Source: Malaya genurostris (lineage: Eukaryota; Arthropoda; Insecta; Diptera; Culicidae). Taken from it: a stretch of 64,000 bases of DNA. Under the pieces are notes generated by a model. It did not search any database. It was not told where the DNA came from and worked only from the letters and a program-made list of their open reading frames with translations. This document shows, one piece after another, positions 35,845 to 48,090 of the stretch (the first letter of the stretch is position 1; each line of letters begins with the position of its first letter). A program made the position numbers and the translations under genes. The DNA is taken from positions 146,553,964-146,617,963 of the forward strand of contig NC_080571.1 in assembly GCF_030247185.1 (NCBI RefSeq). Direction: 5' to 3'.

Positions 35845-36468
35845 TTAATCATTCCTACCGGGATCACTGTTCAGCGCTCTCTGATCTTCGCGCCACTTCC
35901 TCTGCAGCGCGCAAATCATCTCCGTTACTGCTCTGTCAACAACGTGCCACGTATCTTCGTCGCGACACATCTCCTCTACAATGTTTTCGACTGTCACGCC
36001 GCGCATATCCCTGCGTATCTCCGCGAACCTAGGGCATTCAAAGACGACATGCGCCGGTGTTTCCTCCAGGTTCACACACTCCGGACAAAGAAGGAAAAAC
36101 GCATGACCAAACCGAAACAGATACTTCCGAAAACAGCCATGCCCGGACAGAAACTGCGCCAGCTGCAAGTTTATCTCTCCATGCTTCCTGTTCACCCACG
36201 CCGACACGTTTGGGATCAACCGGTGGGTCCACCTTCCGTTCGCCGCATTGTCCCACTCTTGTTGCCACTTCGCCAGCGAGTCCGTTCTGACAGCTGCTCT
36301 CGCATTCCTAGCGTTCCTCCGCCGGTAGCACTCGACATCTTCTTCTATTATGATGCAGATAGGCATCATCCCAGCGATAACGCATACATCCTCCGAAGAG
36401 ATTGTTCGGTAGGCACTCGCGACTCTCGTAGCCATGAGCCGGACTCTCGTAGCCATGAGACGAACCAT
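35845..36468 (-). pseudogene. R1-clade ORF2 C-terminal fragment (copy A, truncated by the duplication)
   Basis: The minus strand encodes ATRVASAYRTISSEDVCVIA, GMMPICIIIEEDVECYRRR, WDNAANGRWTHRLIPNVSAW, RKHGEINLQLAQFLSGHGCF and LCPECVNLEETPAHVVFECP (the Cys-His tail typical of R1), ending LQRKWREDQRALNSDPGRND. This is the domain after RT in R1 elements. The first ~12 codons come from the duplication junction (RLMATRV twice), so upstream RT is absent in this copy; the full element continues beyond 43795. Confidence 0.88.
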
Positions 36469-38400
36469 CCCTGAGAAAAGTGAGTAAGATCCATTTTGGT
36501 ATGTATGACCACTATTTCCGATGCTTCCGGAGCCGGATACCGGTAACCAGGATAGCCGGAATCGGTTTGTTTAGTTGCCTACTGATAATGACTATCGATT
36601 TCTATATTTTTGAAACCAGTTTAGAAAACATTTTACTCCGCCGGTTTACGTGATGGTGAACAATATTGAACATACTCTACCCTATAACTCCGGAAACGGA
36701 AGTAGGATCCGGATGAAATTCAGGAATTCCGTATAGGTCTATGAGACCTTTCATTTGAATCTAAGTTTGGCACAATTAAAATGAAAGGTACAATTGTCCT
36801 ATACAAAGTTCCTGAATTTTATTTTGTTCCGACTTCCGGTTCCGGAGTTACAGTGTGATTAGTAAAAAAATTCCTATTTCAAATTACTTTCTAACTTTCT
36901 TTCGTGACCGATTTCAACAAACTCAGATTCAAATAAAAGATTTCATGGTCTCATACAAAACTTCCGAATTCCATCCGGATCCGACTTCCGATTCGGAATT
37001 ATAGGGTGAAGTGTGTTAAAAGTTTAATACCGTCACTTGAAGCGGCAAAACATAACACGTAAAAATATTCCTAACATGCCGCGAAACTATTGCAATCGGT
37101 AGCATTGTCAATAGACAATCAAACAATCCGATTCCGATTTCTGATTCCGGAAGCACCGGAAATAAAACGTATAATAATTTCTAAACTTGCCTCAAAACTA
37201 TTCCAACCGGTAGTCATTGTCAGTAGACGGCCAAACATTAAGTTGGCTTTCCTTCTTCTTGGGTTTTTAATGAATGACCAAAGATTGTAGCCATAAACTC
37301 AAAAATGGATCCCAATCACTTTTCTCGAACCAACTTCGATTATACCGGTTCCGAGATTCCGGATTAGGAAGTACCTCTTTTCGTTTCCTTAGATATGGCC
37401 TAACCGATCCGAGTACTGTTTCACTCTGTAGGTTATACTAGTTCATGGAAAAAACCATTTTGTTTTTCATGAATCAAAGATAATTATTTTTAAGAATACC
37501 ACACATTTATATATGAGATATGACAAAGGCATCGTTACACCACTAGGTGGATTAAAACAGGTTTTTTGCACTAAGTTTTCTCGGATTTGGCTGAGCCGAT
37601 TTTCACAAACTTAGATTCAAATGAAAGGTCTTGTGGTCCCATTAAAAATTCCTGAATATTATTTAGTTCCGATTTCCGCTTCCGGAATTATGGTGTAAAA
37701 TATGCAAAAAATTGTGAAAATAAGTTTACCAACTTTTTTCAGAGACAGCTCGACCGATTTTCACATACTTAAATTCAAATGAAAGCACTTCAGGTCCTAT
37801 ACGACATTCCTGAGTTTCATTTTGATCTGACTTTTTTTTCGAAGTTATGGTGTAAAATGTGAAAATATATGAAAATATGTATTCTAACTTTTCTCATAGA
37901 TGGCGCAACCGCTCCACAAGCTTAGGTTCAAGTGAAAGGTCCTGTGGTCCCATTCGGAATCTCTGAATTTTATCCGTAACGTAAAAAACGAAAAAAATAT
38001 TCTAAATCGACCTCAAACCTTCTCGAATTGATAGTTTTTGTCAGTAGACGTCCAAACAAATCGATCTTGGTTATTCTTTCAAGAATCGAAGAAAATTATT
38101 TTGAAGAATACCGCAGTATTAAATATGATAGTATGATTGATATGAGAAAGGCATAATTACACCACTAGGTGGATTAAAATAGGATTAATTAAATAATTTT
38201 TGACACCAATTTGGGCTCATTTCTGACACCAATTAATTCAGATTGATTCAAGTAGTTCACAAAAGCATGCTTCAGTATTTACGTCACATCATTTCTCAAA
38301 CCAAGCGCTTGACATTTGCGTTGCCTTTTTGTTTGTTTGTTTGTTTGCTGTTTTAATTCACCTAGTTGCGTAATGATGCCTTTCTCATATCAAATATACT

Positions 38401-38716
<316 letters not shown>

Positions 38717-39351
38717 ACTATGGTATTCTTCAAAACAGTTTTCTTCGATTCTTGACGGATTAATGTATGTGTGTGTGGATATGTACCAAAAATATAGAAA
38801 AAACCTATTTTTAATTTTAAGTGGTGTAATGATGCCTTTCTCATATTACTCATTACATCATAAATATAATCGTGAAATTCGCAAAAACAACTGTTTATTG
38901 AATAGAAATAGGATAATTTGTCCGGATCTAATCTCACAAATTCTATAAAACCTGTTTACCCTGTAGTTCCGGAACCGAAAGTAGTATCCACAACAAATTA
39001 AGGAATTCCGTATGAAACTGTAAGACTTTTCTTTAGAACCTATAAGTTTGTGATAATCGATTTGGCCATCTCCAAGAAAAGTGAGTGAGATCATTTTTTG
39101 CAGTTTTTGATCACTATTACCAATTCTTCCGAAACCGGATTCAGATAAATGGAATAGCCGAAGTTGGTTCGTTTACTACCAACAAATATGACCTACAAAT
39201 TTGAACGTAGTTAAACCTATACTTACTATCTCATGCTCTATTTCGATTGAACCAATTAAACGAAATCTAACAAACGAAACGAACCTGCGTTTCTGTTACT
39301 TCTGCATATGTAAGTCAAGCTAAACAGCATAAAACATGTAATAGAATTATT

Positions 39352-39483
<132 letters not shown>

Positions 39484-40397
39484 TTTATTTTTATTAACAT
39501 CACTACACAACGTGTACGAAATAGAACAAAGCACGCCTTGTTCGTTTTGTGTTTTCTTCTTCTTTCGGTGTTGTACATATTGTCACTCTATATGGCGATT
39601 TGAAAACTTTGACACTCATCGCTTTAAAGACAGTATGAACTTTAATTCAAATCAAGATTTGTGAAAATCGGTTCAAGCATCGCAGAGAAATCGAAGTGAA
39701 TTTAGTTTTAGGAGTTTTTCTTCTCCACTTTCGGTGCTCTCGGAACAGGAAAAGAGGGGACCAGTAGTGCCGAATTAAGTTTTCTTGACCACAAACTAAC
39801 AAGCTCTGCAAACAAGAAGAATTTATCGGACAGTTTTATGGGTTTTATACCTGTTTTTATCCATCGTTCGTAGAAAAATACCAATAAAATTCTTAATTTT
39901 CCACTTGTCACGCTTTAGTTCCGAAACCGGAAGTCGGATCTTGATAAAATGTTGCACAAATTTCTAGGATATTATAAGACCTTTCATTTGAATCTTAGTT
40001 TTCTAAAATCGGTTGAGTTGTTCCAGAGATAATTGAGTGTAAACTTTTTCTCAAATTTTCACATATTACCATATTAGTCCGGAACCGGAAGTCACATTGA
40101 AATGAAATTCAATAGCAAGCTATGGGACCATAATACCTTTTATTTGAATCTTAGTTTGTGAAAATCGGTTCAGCCATCTCTAAAAAAAGTGAGTGCATAT
40201 TTTTTCACTTTTTTTGTACATATCATCCTATATCTTCGGAATCGGAAGTCGGATCGTGAAATTCAATAGAAGGCTATGGGACTATGAGACCTTTCATTTG
40301 AATCGATGTTTGTGAAAATTGGTCAGCCATCTCTGAGAAAAGTGAGTGCATATTTTTGTTACATACACACACATACACACACGGACATATACTCTCT

Positions 40398-40441
<44 letters not shown>

Positions 40442-41672
40442 TTTGCTCAGTTCGTCGAGCCTCGGTTAAAAAGTTGATTTTTTAACCTCCGGGCCTCGGT
40501 TAAAAAGTAGATTTTCACAGTGATTGCCTAGCCTTTCTATATGAGAAAGGCAAAAATGTCACTCATTTTTCTCGAAGAAGCTGTGACCGATTCTCACAAA
40601 CTTAGATTCAAATGAAAAGTCTTATGGTCCCATAGATCGCTATTGAATTTTATCCTGATCCGACTGCCGGTTCCGGCATAACTAGACAATATGTGCAAGT
40701 TATGAGTAAATGCACACTCAATTTTGTCGCAAATTCCTTAACCGATTTTTACAAACTAAGAATCAAATAAAAAGCCTTAAAATTCTTTAAAAATTCCCAG
40801 AAGAGTTGATCAGAACTGACTTCCGGTTCCGAATAAAATGGGAAAATTCTTCTAGATTTGGCTAAAAAATGGTTTAACTTGTAGGCTATATTAGTTACCT
40901 AATAAACGATACGACCTCAGCAATACTGGTTCCATAAGTAACGGAAATAGAGATCAAAAACTCTAAAACGAGACTCACTAAATTTTCTTAGAGATGGTTT
41001 AATCGATTTTCTCAAATTTAGGCTCAAATAAAAGTTCCTGTAGTCTCATAGGTTGCTGTTTAATGTATGTTTAATCATTTAGTGCGACGATGCAAAAAAA
41101 GGAAAAGTATTATCAATTTGACATAACTGTTTACAGAATGAAAAGGTTATGTTAGTTCATACCCACAGAAAGTTTCAATTTCAATCAAGATTTAAAAAAA
41201 TCCTGACAGATTCTTCTAATGATATTTTTGGAAATATATCTAATATGAGAAAAGCATCATTATATCACTAGGTGGATTAAAAAAGTTTTTCCTTGATTGT
41301 TTAACTAATTTAGTATCATTACAATCGTCCCTTTTCACATAATTTTTCCCACTTTGTATTATTTCAACCTTATGTTTGAAATTCTTTGAGTGTATTCTTT
41401 TTGCTTTCTCTATAGAAAGGTATTAGAAATGCAGGAAAAATCGACTTTCGAACGGAGCCTCGGAGACCCATAGTGTTCTATACCATTCGACTCAGTTCGA
41501 TGAGATAGGAAAATATCTGAGTGTGTGTGATTTTTTTTAGTAGGAGGTGAAATTGCCGGATAATCAAGCTACCTGCACATTAGTGAACTTAGTTTGTGGG
41601 AGTCGAACCCGAACTAAAAGACTCCCCAAGCTTCGTTCCCCTCATCCTGCCGAGACTACCATAAGTTATTAC

Positions 41673-42262
41673 TTTTTGCGATATTCTCCTAACCAGAGAC
41701 CATTTTTTGTAGAAACAAACAATGAAAATTATACAATGATAATACTCAAGGGAGAGCAAGGATGTGAATATATAGAACGCAAAGGTGAGATATGACAGAG
41801 GGTCATTAAGCAAGCAGAAATCTTCTAGTAACTTAACTTTTACCTTCTACCAGAGGAGTTGGGCTTAGGCATCTGAACAATGCGAATCACCCAAGTCTCC
41901 GGTATGTCGGAAAGTATTGATAAAGGTATTTTACCATTTACTATCTGATTCGGATAGTGATAAAGGTCTTTTACCATGTACTATTCGATTCGGATAGTAA
42001 ATGGTAAAAGACCTTTATCACTACTTCCCGACATACCAGAGACTTGGGTGATTCGCATTGTTCAGACTAAGCCCAACTCCTCTGGTAGAAGGTAAAAGTT
42101 AAGTTACTAGAAGATTTCTGCTTGCTTAATGACCCTCTGTCACGTCTCACCTTTCCGTTCTATATATTCACATCCTTGCTCTCCCTTGAGTACTATCATT
42201 CTATAATTTTCATTGTCTGTTTCTACAAAAAATGGTCTCTGGTTAGGAGAATATCGCAAAAA
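41673..42262. repeat. Foldback element, copy B
   Basis: Identical to 34321-34910 except G34440/A41792. Arms 41673-41954 and 41983-42262. Confidence 0.9.
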
Positions 42263-43196
42263 GAAAAAAGAAATATTGACTACTAAACTTAATCGTTAAA
42301 AAAGAAAAAGAGTAAAAACATGTTATTAATACTTCGGCAGGGGGCTGTGCTGAAGCACCACAACTCTCGGTTCGCTGATGCCTCGACTGCCCAGGACTGG
42401 TCGAAGTCGCGAACTACTCGGCTAATCCCCGATGATGAATCTAGCCTACACCGACGGAGAAGTTCCCCGACGATGGAAGTTTCCCAGACTGACGTTCCCG
42501 AAACCCGTGAACGGTTCGAACGGCAGGGTGCCTGGGTCGGTCTAGTGATTCCGGTTAGAGGATGACTTCCGGTTCACTGTTGCCCCGACGATCCATACCA
42601 GAACTGCGTCGCAATCTACTCGTCTAATTCCTGTCGAAGGATCTAGACTACGCCGACGGAGAGCTCCCCGGCGAAAGAGTTCCTCGTGACACCGATTCTC
42701 ATATTTTGACACGCGGGACACTCGAATGAGTGCCGAGGTCGGTCCTGTAATTCCGGTTGGAGCCTGGCTTTCGGTTCACTGGCGCCCCGACGACTCGACT
42801 TCGGTGCTGTGGCTTCTGCTCGGCTAGTCCCTGACGAAGGATCTACCCTACCCCGACGAAGAATTACCCCACGATAGAAGTTCTCCCGTAACCGTCGCTT
42901 CCGATACCCCTGAACGGATTGATCGATAGGATGCCTGAGTCGCTCCAGTGATTCTAGTTGAAGGAAGGATTCCGGTTCACTGGCGCCCAGACGATCCATA
43001 CCAGTGCTACGTCGCAATCTACTCGTCTAATCCTCAGCAAAGGATTTAGACTACACCGACGGAGAGTTCCCCGGCGACTGAAAACTCCCAAGCCGACGCT
43101 TGTTCGCTGGTCCTTTAGTGACCGGTGGTCGCGGCTGCCTGTTGGTCTGCGCTCCAGTATGTGTTGTTACCGACGACTCAATCATGTCCTCGGCGG

Positions 43197-43865
43197 TTAA
43201 TCATTCCTACCGGGATCACTGTTCAGCGCTCTCTGATCTTCGCGCCACTTCCTCTGCAGCGCGCAAATCATCTCCGTTACTGCTCTGTCAACAACGTGCC
43301 ACGTATCTTCGTCGCGACACATCTCCTCTACAATGTTTTCGACTGTCACGCCGCGCATATCCCTGCGTATCTCCGCGAACCTAGGGCATTCAAAGACGAC
43401 ATGCGCCGGTGTTTCCTCCAGGTTCACACACTCCGGACAAAGAAGGAAAAACGCATGACCAAACCGAAACAGATACTTCCGAAAACAGCCATGCCCGGAC
43501 AGAAACTGCGCCAGCTGCAAGTTTATCTCTCCATGCTTCCTGTTCACCCACGCCGACACGTTTGGGATCAACCGGTGGGTCCACCTTCCGTTCGCCGCAT
43601 TGTCCCACTCTTGTTGCCACTTCGCCAGCGAGTCCGTTCTGACAGCTGCTCTCGCATTCCTAGCGTTCCTCCGCCGGTAGCACTCGACATCTTCTTCTAT
43701 TATGATGCAGATAGGCATCATCCCAGCGATAACGCATACATCCTCCGAAGAGATTGTTCGGTAGGCACTCGCGACTCTCGTAGCCATGAGCCGGAACACA
43801 CTGTTCAGCTTTCCACGATTTTTTTTTAGTTTTTAGCACCGCAGCCCAGGCTGGCACACCATACC
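43197..43865 (-). pseudogene. R1 ORF2 C-terminal domain (copy B)
   Basis: Same protein as at 35845-36440 up to FRLMATRVASAYRT. It continues upstream into YGVPAWAAVL, the expected R1 sequence joining RT thumb to C-terminal domain, until the mariner target TA at 43866-43867. Cys-His tail CPECVNLEETPAHVVFEC is present. A frameshift lies near 43790-43830. Confidence 0.85.
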
Positions 43866-43867
43866 TA

Positions 43868-45157
43868 ACAGTTCGGCTGAAAAGTTCGTATCGTTTAATA
43901 GAAGCACACATTTTTTTGTCAAAATTCGTTTTTATTATTCAACATAATTGCCATCAGAGGCGATACTGCGATTATTGCGATCTTCCAACTTTTTGATACC
44001 ATTTTTGAAGTAAGATTTGTCCTTTGCCTCAAAATAGGCCTCAGTTTCAGCGATTACCTCTTCATTGCTTCTAAATTTTTTACCAGCGAGCATTCTCTTG
44101 AGGTCTGAGAACAGGAAAAAGTCACTGGGGGCCAAATCTGGAGAATACGGTGGATAAGGGAGCAATTCGAAGCCCAATTCGTTCAATTTCAGCATGGTTT
44201 TCATCGACTTGTGACACGGTGCATTGTCTTGATGAAACAAAACTTTTTTCTTCTTCAAATGAGGCCGTTTTTTAAAATTTCGTTCTGCGAACGCTCTAAT
44301 AACGCTATATAATAGTCACTGTTGATGGTTTTTCCCTTTTCAAGGTAGTCGATGAAAATTATACCATTCGAATCCCAAAATACAGACGCCATAACCTTAC
44401 CGGCCGATTGTTGAGTCTTTCCACGCTTTGGGTTCGGTTCATCGCGTGCAGTCCACTCAGCTGACTGCCGATTGGACTCCGGAGTGAAGTGATGGAGCCA
44501 TGTTTCGTCCATTGTTATATATCGACGAAGAAAATCGGTTATATTTCGATATAACAGCTCCAAACACTGCTCAGAATCATCAATTCGTTGTTGTTTTTGA
44601 TCGATTGTGAGCTCACGCGGCACCCATTCTGCACAAAGCTCTCTCATATCCAAATATTCGTGAATAATATGTCCAACACGCTCCTTTGATATCTTTAGGG
44701 TGTCAGCTATCACGATCAACTTCACTTTACGGTCATTGAAAATCATTTTGTGGATTTTTTTCACGTTTTCATCGGTAACAGCCTCTTTTGGACGTCCACT
44801 GCGTTCATCGTCTTCGGTGCTCATATGACCAGTACGAAATTTTGCAAACCACTTACGAATTATTACTTCGCCCGGTGCAGAGTCTGGATAACACTCATCA
44901 AGCCATTTTTTGGTATCGGCGGCACTTTTTTTCATTAAAAAGTAGTGTTTCGTCAACACACGAAATTCCTTTTTGCCATTTTTTCACAATAACAAAAGTA
45001 GCTTCACTCAAAATGCAATATCTCACAAACTAATAATCAGACAGCTATCAAATTTATACACGTATCTTTTGAAGGTTAGTACTAACTGAAAATGGTATGG
45101 ATTTAATTCTAGTGGCGCCCTCTCATAGAAACGATACGAACTTTTCAGCCGATCTGT
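43868..45157 (-). mobile_element. Irritans-type (Himar1-like) mariner, full length
   Basis: A 1290-bp element with ~28-bp TIRs: left ACAGTTCGGCTGAAAAGTTC, right in complement ACAGATCGGCTGAAAAGTTC, each followed by GTATCGTTT. TA flanks both sides (43866-43867, 45158-45159). The length and gene order are those of a complete mariner. It is inserted in the R1 ORF2 C-terminal region. Confidence 0.95.
43935..44979 (-). pseudogene. Mariner transposase (DD34D, irritans subfamily), two frameshifts
   Basis: The minus strand encodes nearly the whole ~348-residue transposase. The HTH region has KKWLDECYPDSAPGEVIIRK, STEDDERSGRPKEAVTDEN and ISKERVGHIIHEYLDMRELC. Linker WVPREL is followed by the first Asp in TMDETWLHHF, the second in FHQDNAPCHKS, and the third in YSPDLAPSDFFLF, 34 residues after the second. 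The C-terminus is SIASDGNYVE. Sequence style is very close to Himar1 from memory. A one-base loss just after the ATG at 44979 and a frameshift at about 44265-44275 (NEILKN..KKKKVLF) inactivate it. Catalytic residues are intact. Confidence 0.92.
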
Positions 45158-45159
45158 TA

Positions 45160-45882
45160 AGTATTAAGGTTGCCACGTAAGACGCCACTTACTACTTCGT
45201 GGACCACCCACGTTTGGCAGAATCCTCGCTACTGTATTAACCGCCTTCGCCGCCTCTCCGCAGGCATAGTCGACGTGCGCGTTAAAGTTTAAGCGGTTGT
45301 CGATCAACACGCCCAAGTGCTTCAAAGCGCGTTGCGATGAAATTCTCACCTTCCCTATCGTTATCTCCAGCATTTGGACTGCTTTGCAGTTACTGACTAC
45401 GAGAACTTCTGTCTTATGATGGGCTATCTCACTCCATTTATCCATCTTTCGACAGTGTCTGTTAACTCCGATACTAGCATTTCGGCTACTTCGATTGATT
45501 CGCCAGATACCGCTAATACTATGTCGTCTGCGAACCCCACGATAATGACGCCTACCGGAAACTTTAGTGATAACACACCGTTGTATATTTTGTTCCAGAG
45601 CGTTGGGCCAAGTATTGACCCCTGTGGAACACCTGCTGTCACTCTAAACGACCTCTGCCCTATGTTGTTTTCGTAAACAAGGACACTATTCTGGAAGTAG
45701 TTCCTTAAAACCCTAAACAGATAGTCGGGGACCCGCATTTTATGCAGAGCTGCGGCAATAGCTTCCCAACTGGCACTGTTAAACGCGTTTCTAACATCTA
45801 TCGTTACCACGGCGCAGTAGCGATCTCTTCTCCGCTTTTGTAAAGATGCCCTTTCCGCCTTCTCGATGACGGTCCGAATTGC
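45160..45882 (-). pseudogene. R1-clade reverse transcriptase, palm and thumb
   Basis: The minus strand reads AIRTVIEKAERASLQKRRRD, VTIDVRNAFNSASWEAIAAA, VTAGVPQGSILGPTLWNKIY, VIIVGFADDIVLAVSGESIE and TDTVERWINGVR. After a frameshift near 45430 it continues IAHHKTEVLVVSNCKAVQML, ALKHLGVLIDNRLNFNAHVD and VARILPNVGGPR. FADDIVL and GVPQGSILGPTLWN are R1 signatures. Its N-terminal continuation is at 51334-51456 across the RTE insertion. Confidence 0.9.
45871..45882 (-). repeat. Target-site duplication (RTE in R1), left copy
   Basis: GGTCCGAATTGC here and at 51322-51333, exact. It flanks 45883-51321 and lies within the R1 codons for DAIRT. Confidence 0.92.
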
Positions 45883-45885
45883 TTA

Positions 45886-46620
45886 CTTACTCTTACTCTT
45901 CCAGTCGTAGACCACGCGGGTCTCTGCTGTATACAGGAGGCGTCTCCATTCAACTCGGTTCATGGCTGTTCGCCACCAGCCACGGTAGCTGCGACGGGTC
46001 CGCAGGTCGTACTCAATTTGATCGATCCATCTTGCCCGCTGCGCGCCTCTTCTCCTTATACCGGTCGGATCATTATCGAGAATCATTTTAACCGGGTTGT
46101 TCTCCGACATTCTAACAACATGCCCGGTTCACCGTAACCACCCGACCTTAGCCGTTTGTACGAGGGTTGGTCCTCCAAGCAACTGGTGAAGTTCATGGTT
46201 CATTCGCCTTCTCCACGTACCGTCTTCCATCTGCACATCTAGTGCGCGTTGAGCACAATTTCCCAACAATATGCGTCTCTGAATTTCGCTGCTGGTGTCA
46301 TTATCGGCAGTCACCAGTGAGCTCAAGTACACGAACTCGTCGAACATTTCGATTTCATCTCCACCAAAAAGAACTCGTGATGGGTGGCTGACATTATCTT
46401 CTCTCGAGCCCCTGCCTTTCATGTACTTTGTCTTTGACACATTGATGTCTAGTCAGATCAGCTTAGCCTCAGCTTTTAGCCCAATGTACGTATTGTCCAT
46501 CTTCTCAAAGTTGCATGCTTCGTGCCAACATCATCAGCGAAACCAAGTAGCTGGACGGACTTTCTGAAAATCATGCCACTCGTGTCTATCCTCACTCTTC
46601 CTCCCCTCCAAAGCAAAGTT
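45886..46620 (-). pseudogene. RTE reverse transcriptase, C-terminal half
   Basis: The minus strand reads VRIDTSGMIFRKSVQLLGFA with FADD at about 46545, then SKTKYMKGRGSREDNVSHPS (46440 down), EFVYLSSLVTADNDTSSEIQ, MNHELHQLLGGPTLVQTAKV, VVRMSENNPVKMILDNDPTG, RRGAQRARWIDQIEYDLRT and RVVYDWKSKSK. It parallels the open copy at 26245-27294 but has a frameshift near FADD, a deletion of about 60 codons after IQRRILLGN, and another near 46115. Dead. Confidence 0.85.
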
Positions 46621-46670
46621 GAATAGCAGACACAAAACTTTTCTCGTCTCTTTCTGCTTCTGATTACGAC

Positions 46671-47748
46671 GTGATTGTACTCACAGAAACTTGGCTTAAT
46701 GGTAATATACTTGATACAGAGCTTACCGACCAGTACATTATTTATCGATGTGATCGTAATAATTTGACTAGCCAGTATCTGCGTGGTGGCGGCGTTTTGA
46801 TTGGAATAAAAAAGGGCATTGAGAGTAGCACAGTGTACGCTCATGGAGCTGATCGTCTTGAGCACTGGTTTTGTCATTTGTGCTTTTTATTTACCACCGA
46901 ATACTGATCTTTCTCTATATGAGCAACATGCCTTTTGTGTGAATGAGCTTTACAATAAATTTGGAGACCGTGATAGGGTTGTAGTCTTAGGCGACTATAA
47001 TTTATCGTTGTTACGCTGGAGCTTGGATGAGGAAGTTGGGTGTCTACTGCCGAACAACACGTCTTCAGAGCATGAGCATTTATTAGTGGAAACTATGATT
47101 GCCTCCGGTTTACAACAAATTTACCTTTTAACGAACCTGCATGGAAAACTGCTAGACTTAGCATTTGTTAGTTGCGCCAATGATTGCAAAATTCTAGCAC
47201 CACCATCGCTACTAATGAAACTAGATCACCACCATTTTCCTTTCATTTTAAAAATTAAAGTTCCTCAATGCGTGCACATGATTGACGATGCAGAAATTTT
47301 CTACGATTTCAATCGGTGCAATTTTCGTGAGTTAAGTGCTGAAGTTATACGAATTAATTGGGTGGAGATACTGGCGTATGGCACTTTGGATGAAGCAATA
47401 GAGAATTTCTATTATGAATTAGATGCAATTTTTCGATATCTCGTGCCTAGAAGAAAACGCAGATATCAATCTAATAACAAACAACCTTGGTGGAATGGAG
47501 AGCTGCGTAACCTCAGGAATCGTCTAAGGAAAGCTCGCAAACGATTTTTCCGGACAAAAAATCTAGATGATAAATTGCTCGTTCGTGATTTGGAACACCA
47601 ATTTGAATTATTGAACGCATCGTGTTTTCGGCTGTACGTTTCACGGATGGAGATCAATTTGAAGGCTGACCCGCAACAATTTTGGTCTCATCTGCGGAAT
47701 AAAACTTCTTCCCGTGGAATTCCTGTCAGTGTCCACTATCGTCATTAA
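46671..47748 (+). pseudogene. CR1-like APE endonuclease and linker (frameshifted)
   Basis: 46671-46860 reads VIVLTETWLNGNILDTELTD (catalytic Glu) and GGGVLIGIKK. After a frameshift the frame 46819-47748 continues with RVVVLGDYNLSLLRW (GD-N motif), KLLDLAFVSC, KLDHHHFPFILKI (in place of SDH-P) and the basic linker YLVPRRKRRYQSNNKQPWWN through NLRNRLRKARKRFF, ending with LKADPQQFWSHLRNKTSS and a stop. The enzyme would nick target DNA. N-terminal strand and first Asn motif are lost by truncation. Confidence 0.85.
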
Positions 47749-47802
47749 TCTTCGTCGACAGTTTCGGATTCAGCCAACCTATTCTCGTCATTCTTTCAAA
47801 GC

Positions 47803-48090
47803 GTGCTAAGTAATGACTCACCGCCTTTGTCCGAATCGTACCTGAGTAGTTTGCCGACGTATTCTTTGAGTATACCTGCTACTGCTTTTACTGAACGCGA
47901 GGTGTACAACAATCTACGACAAGTCGATGGATCGAAAAGGCCAGGATCTGACGGGTTACCTCAGACGCTCGTGAAGGAATGTTCTTCTGCTTTGGCTTTA
48001 CCTGCATCTCTGCTTTTCAACCGCTCGCTTGCCGAGCACTATTTTCCAGCGAAGTGGAAAGAATTGTTCCTGTTCACAAGACTGGAAACG
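47803..48090 (+). pseudogene. CR1-like RT N-terminal segment
   Basis: TEREVYNNLRQVDGSKRPGS and DGLPQTLVKECSSALALPAS form the usual RT entry. LAEHYFPAKWKELF follows, and the frame is lost around 48070 where the next segment takes over. Confidence 0.8.

Noticed and set aside
35606..36474. Plus-strand ORFs rich in Arg/Ser/Pro over the R1 3' end (also 42958-43829), up to 234 codons.
   Set aside because: The complement encodes the R1 C-terminal domain with its Cys-His tail; the plus-strand frames are shadows in GC-rich sequence.
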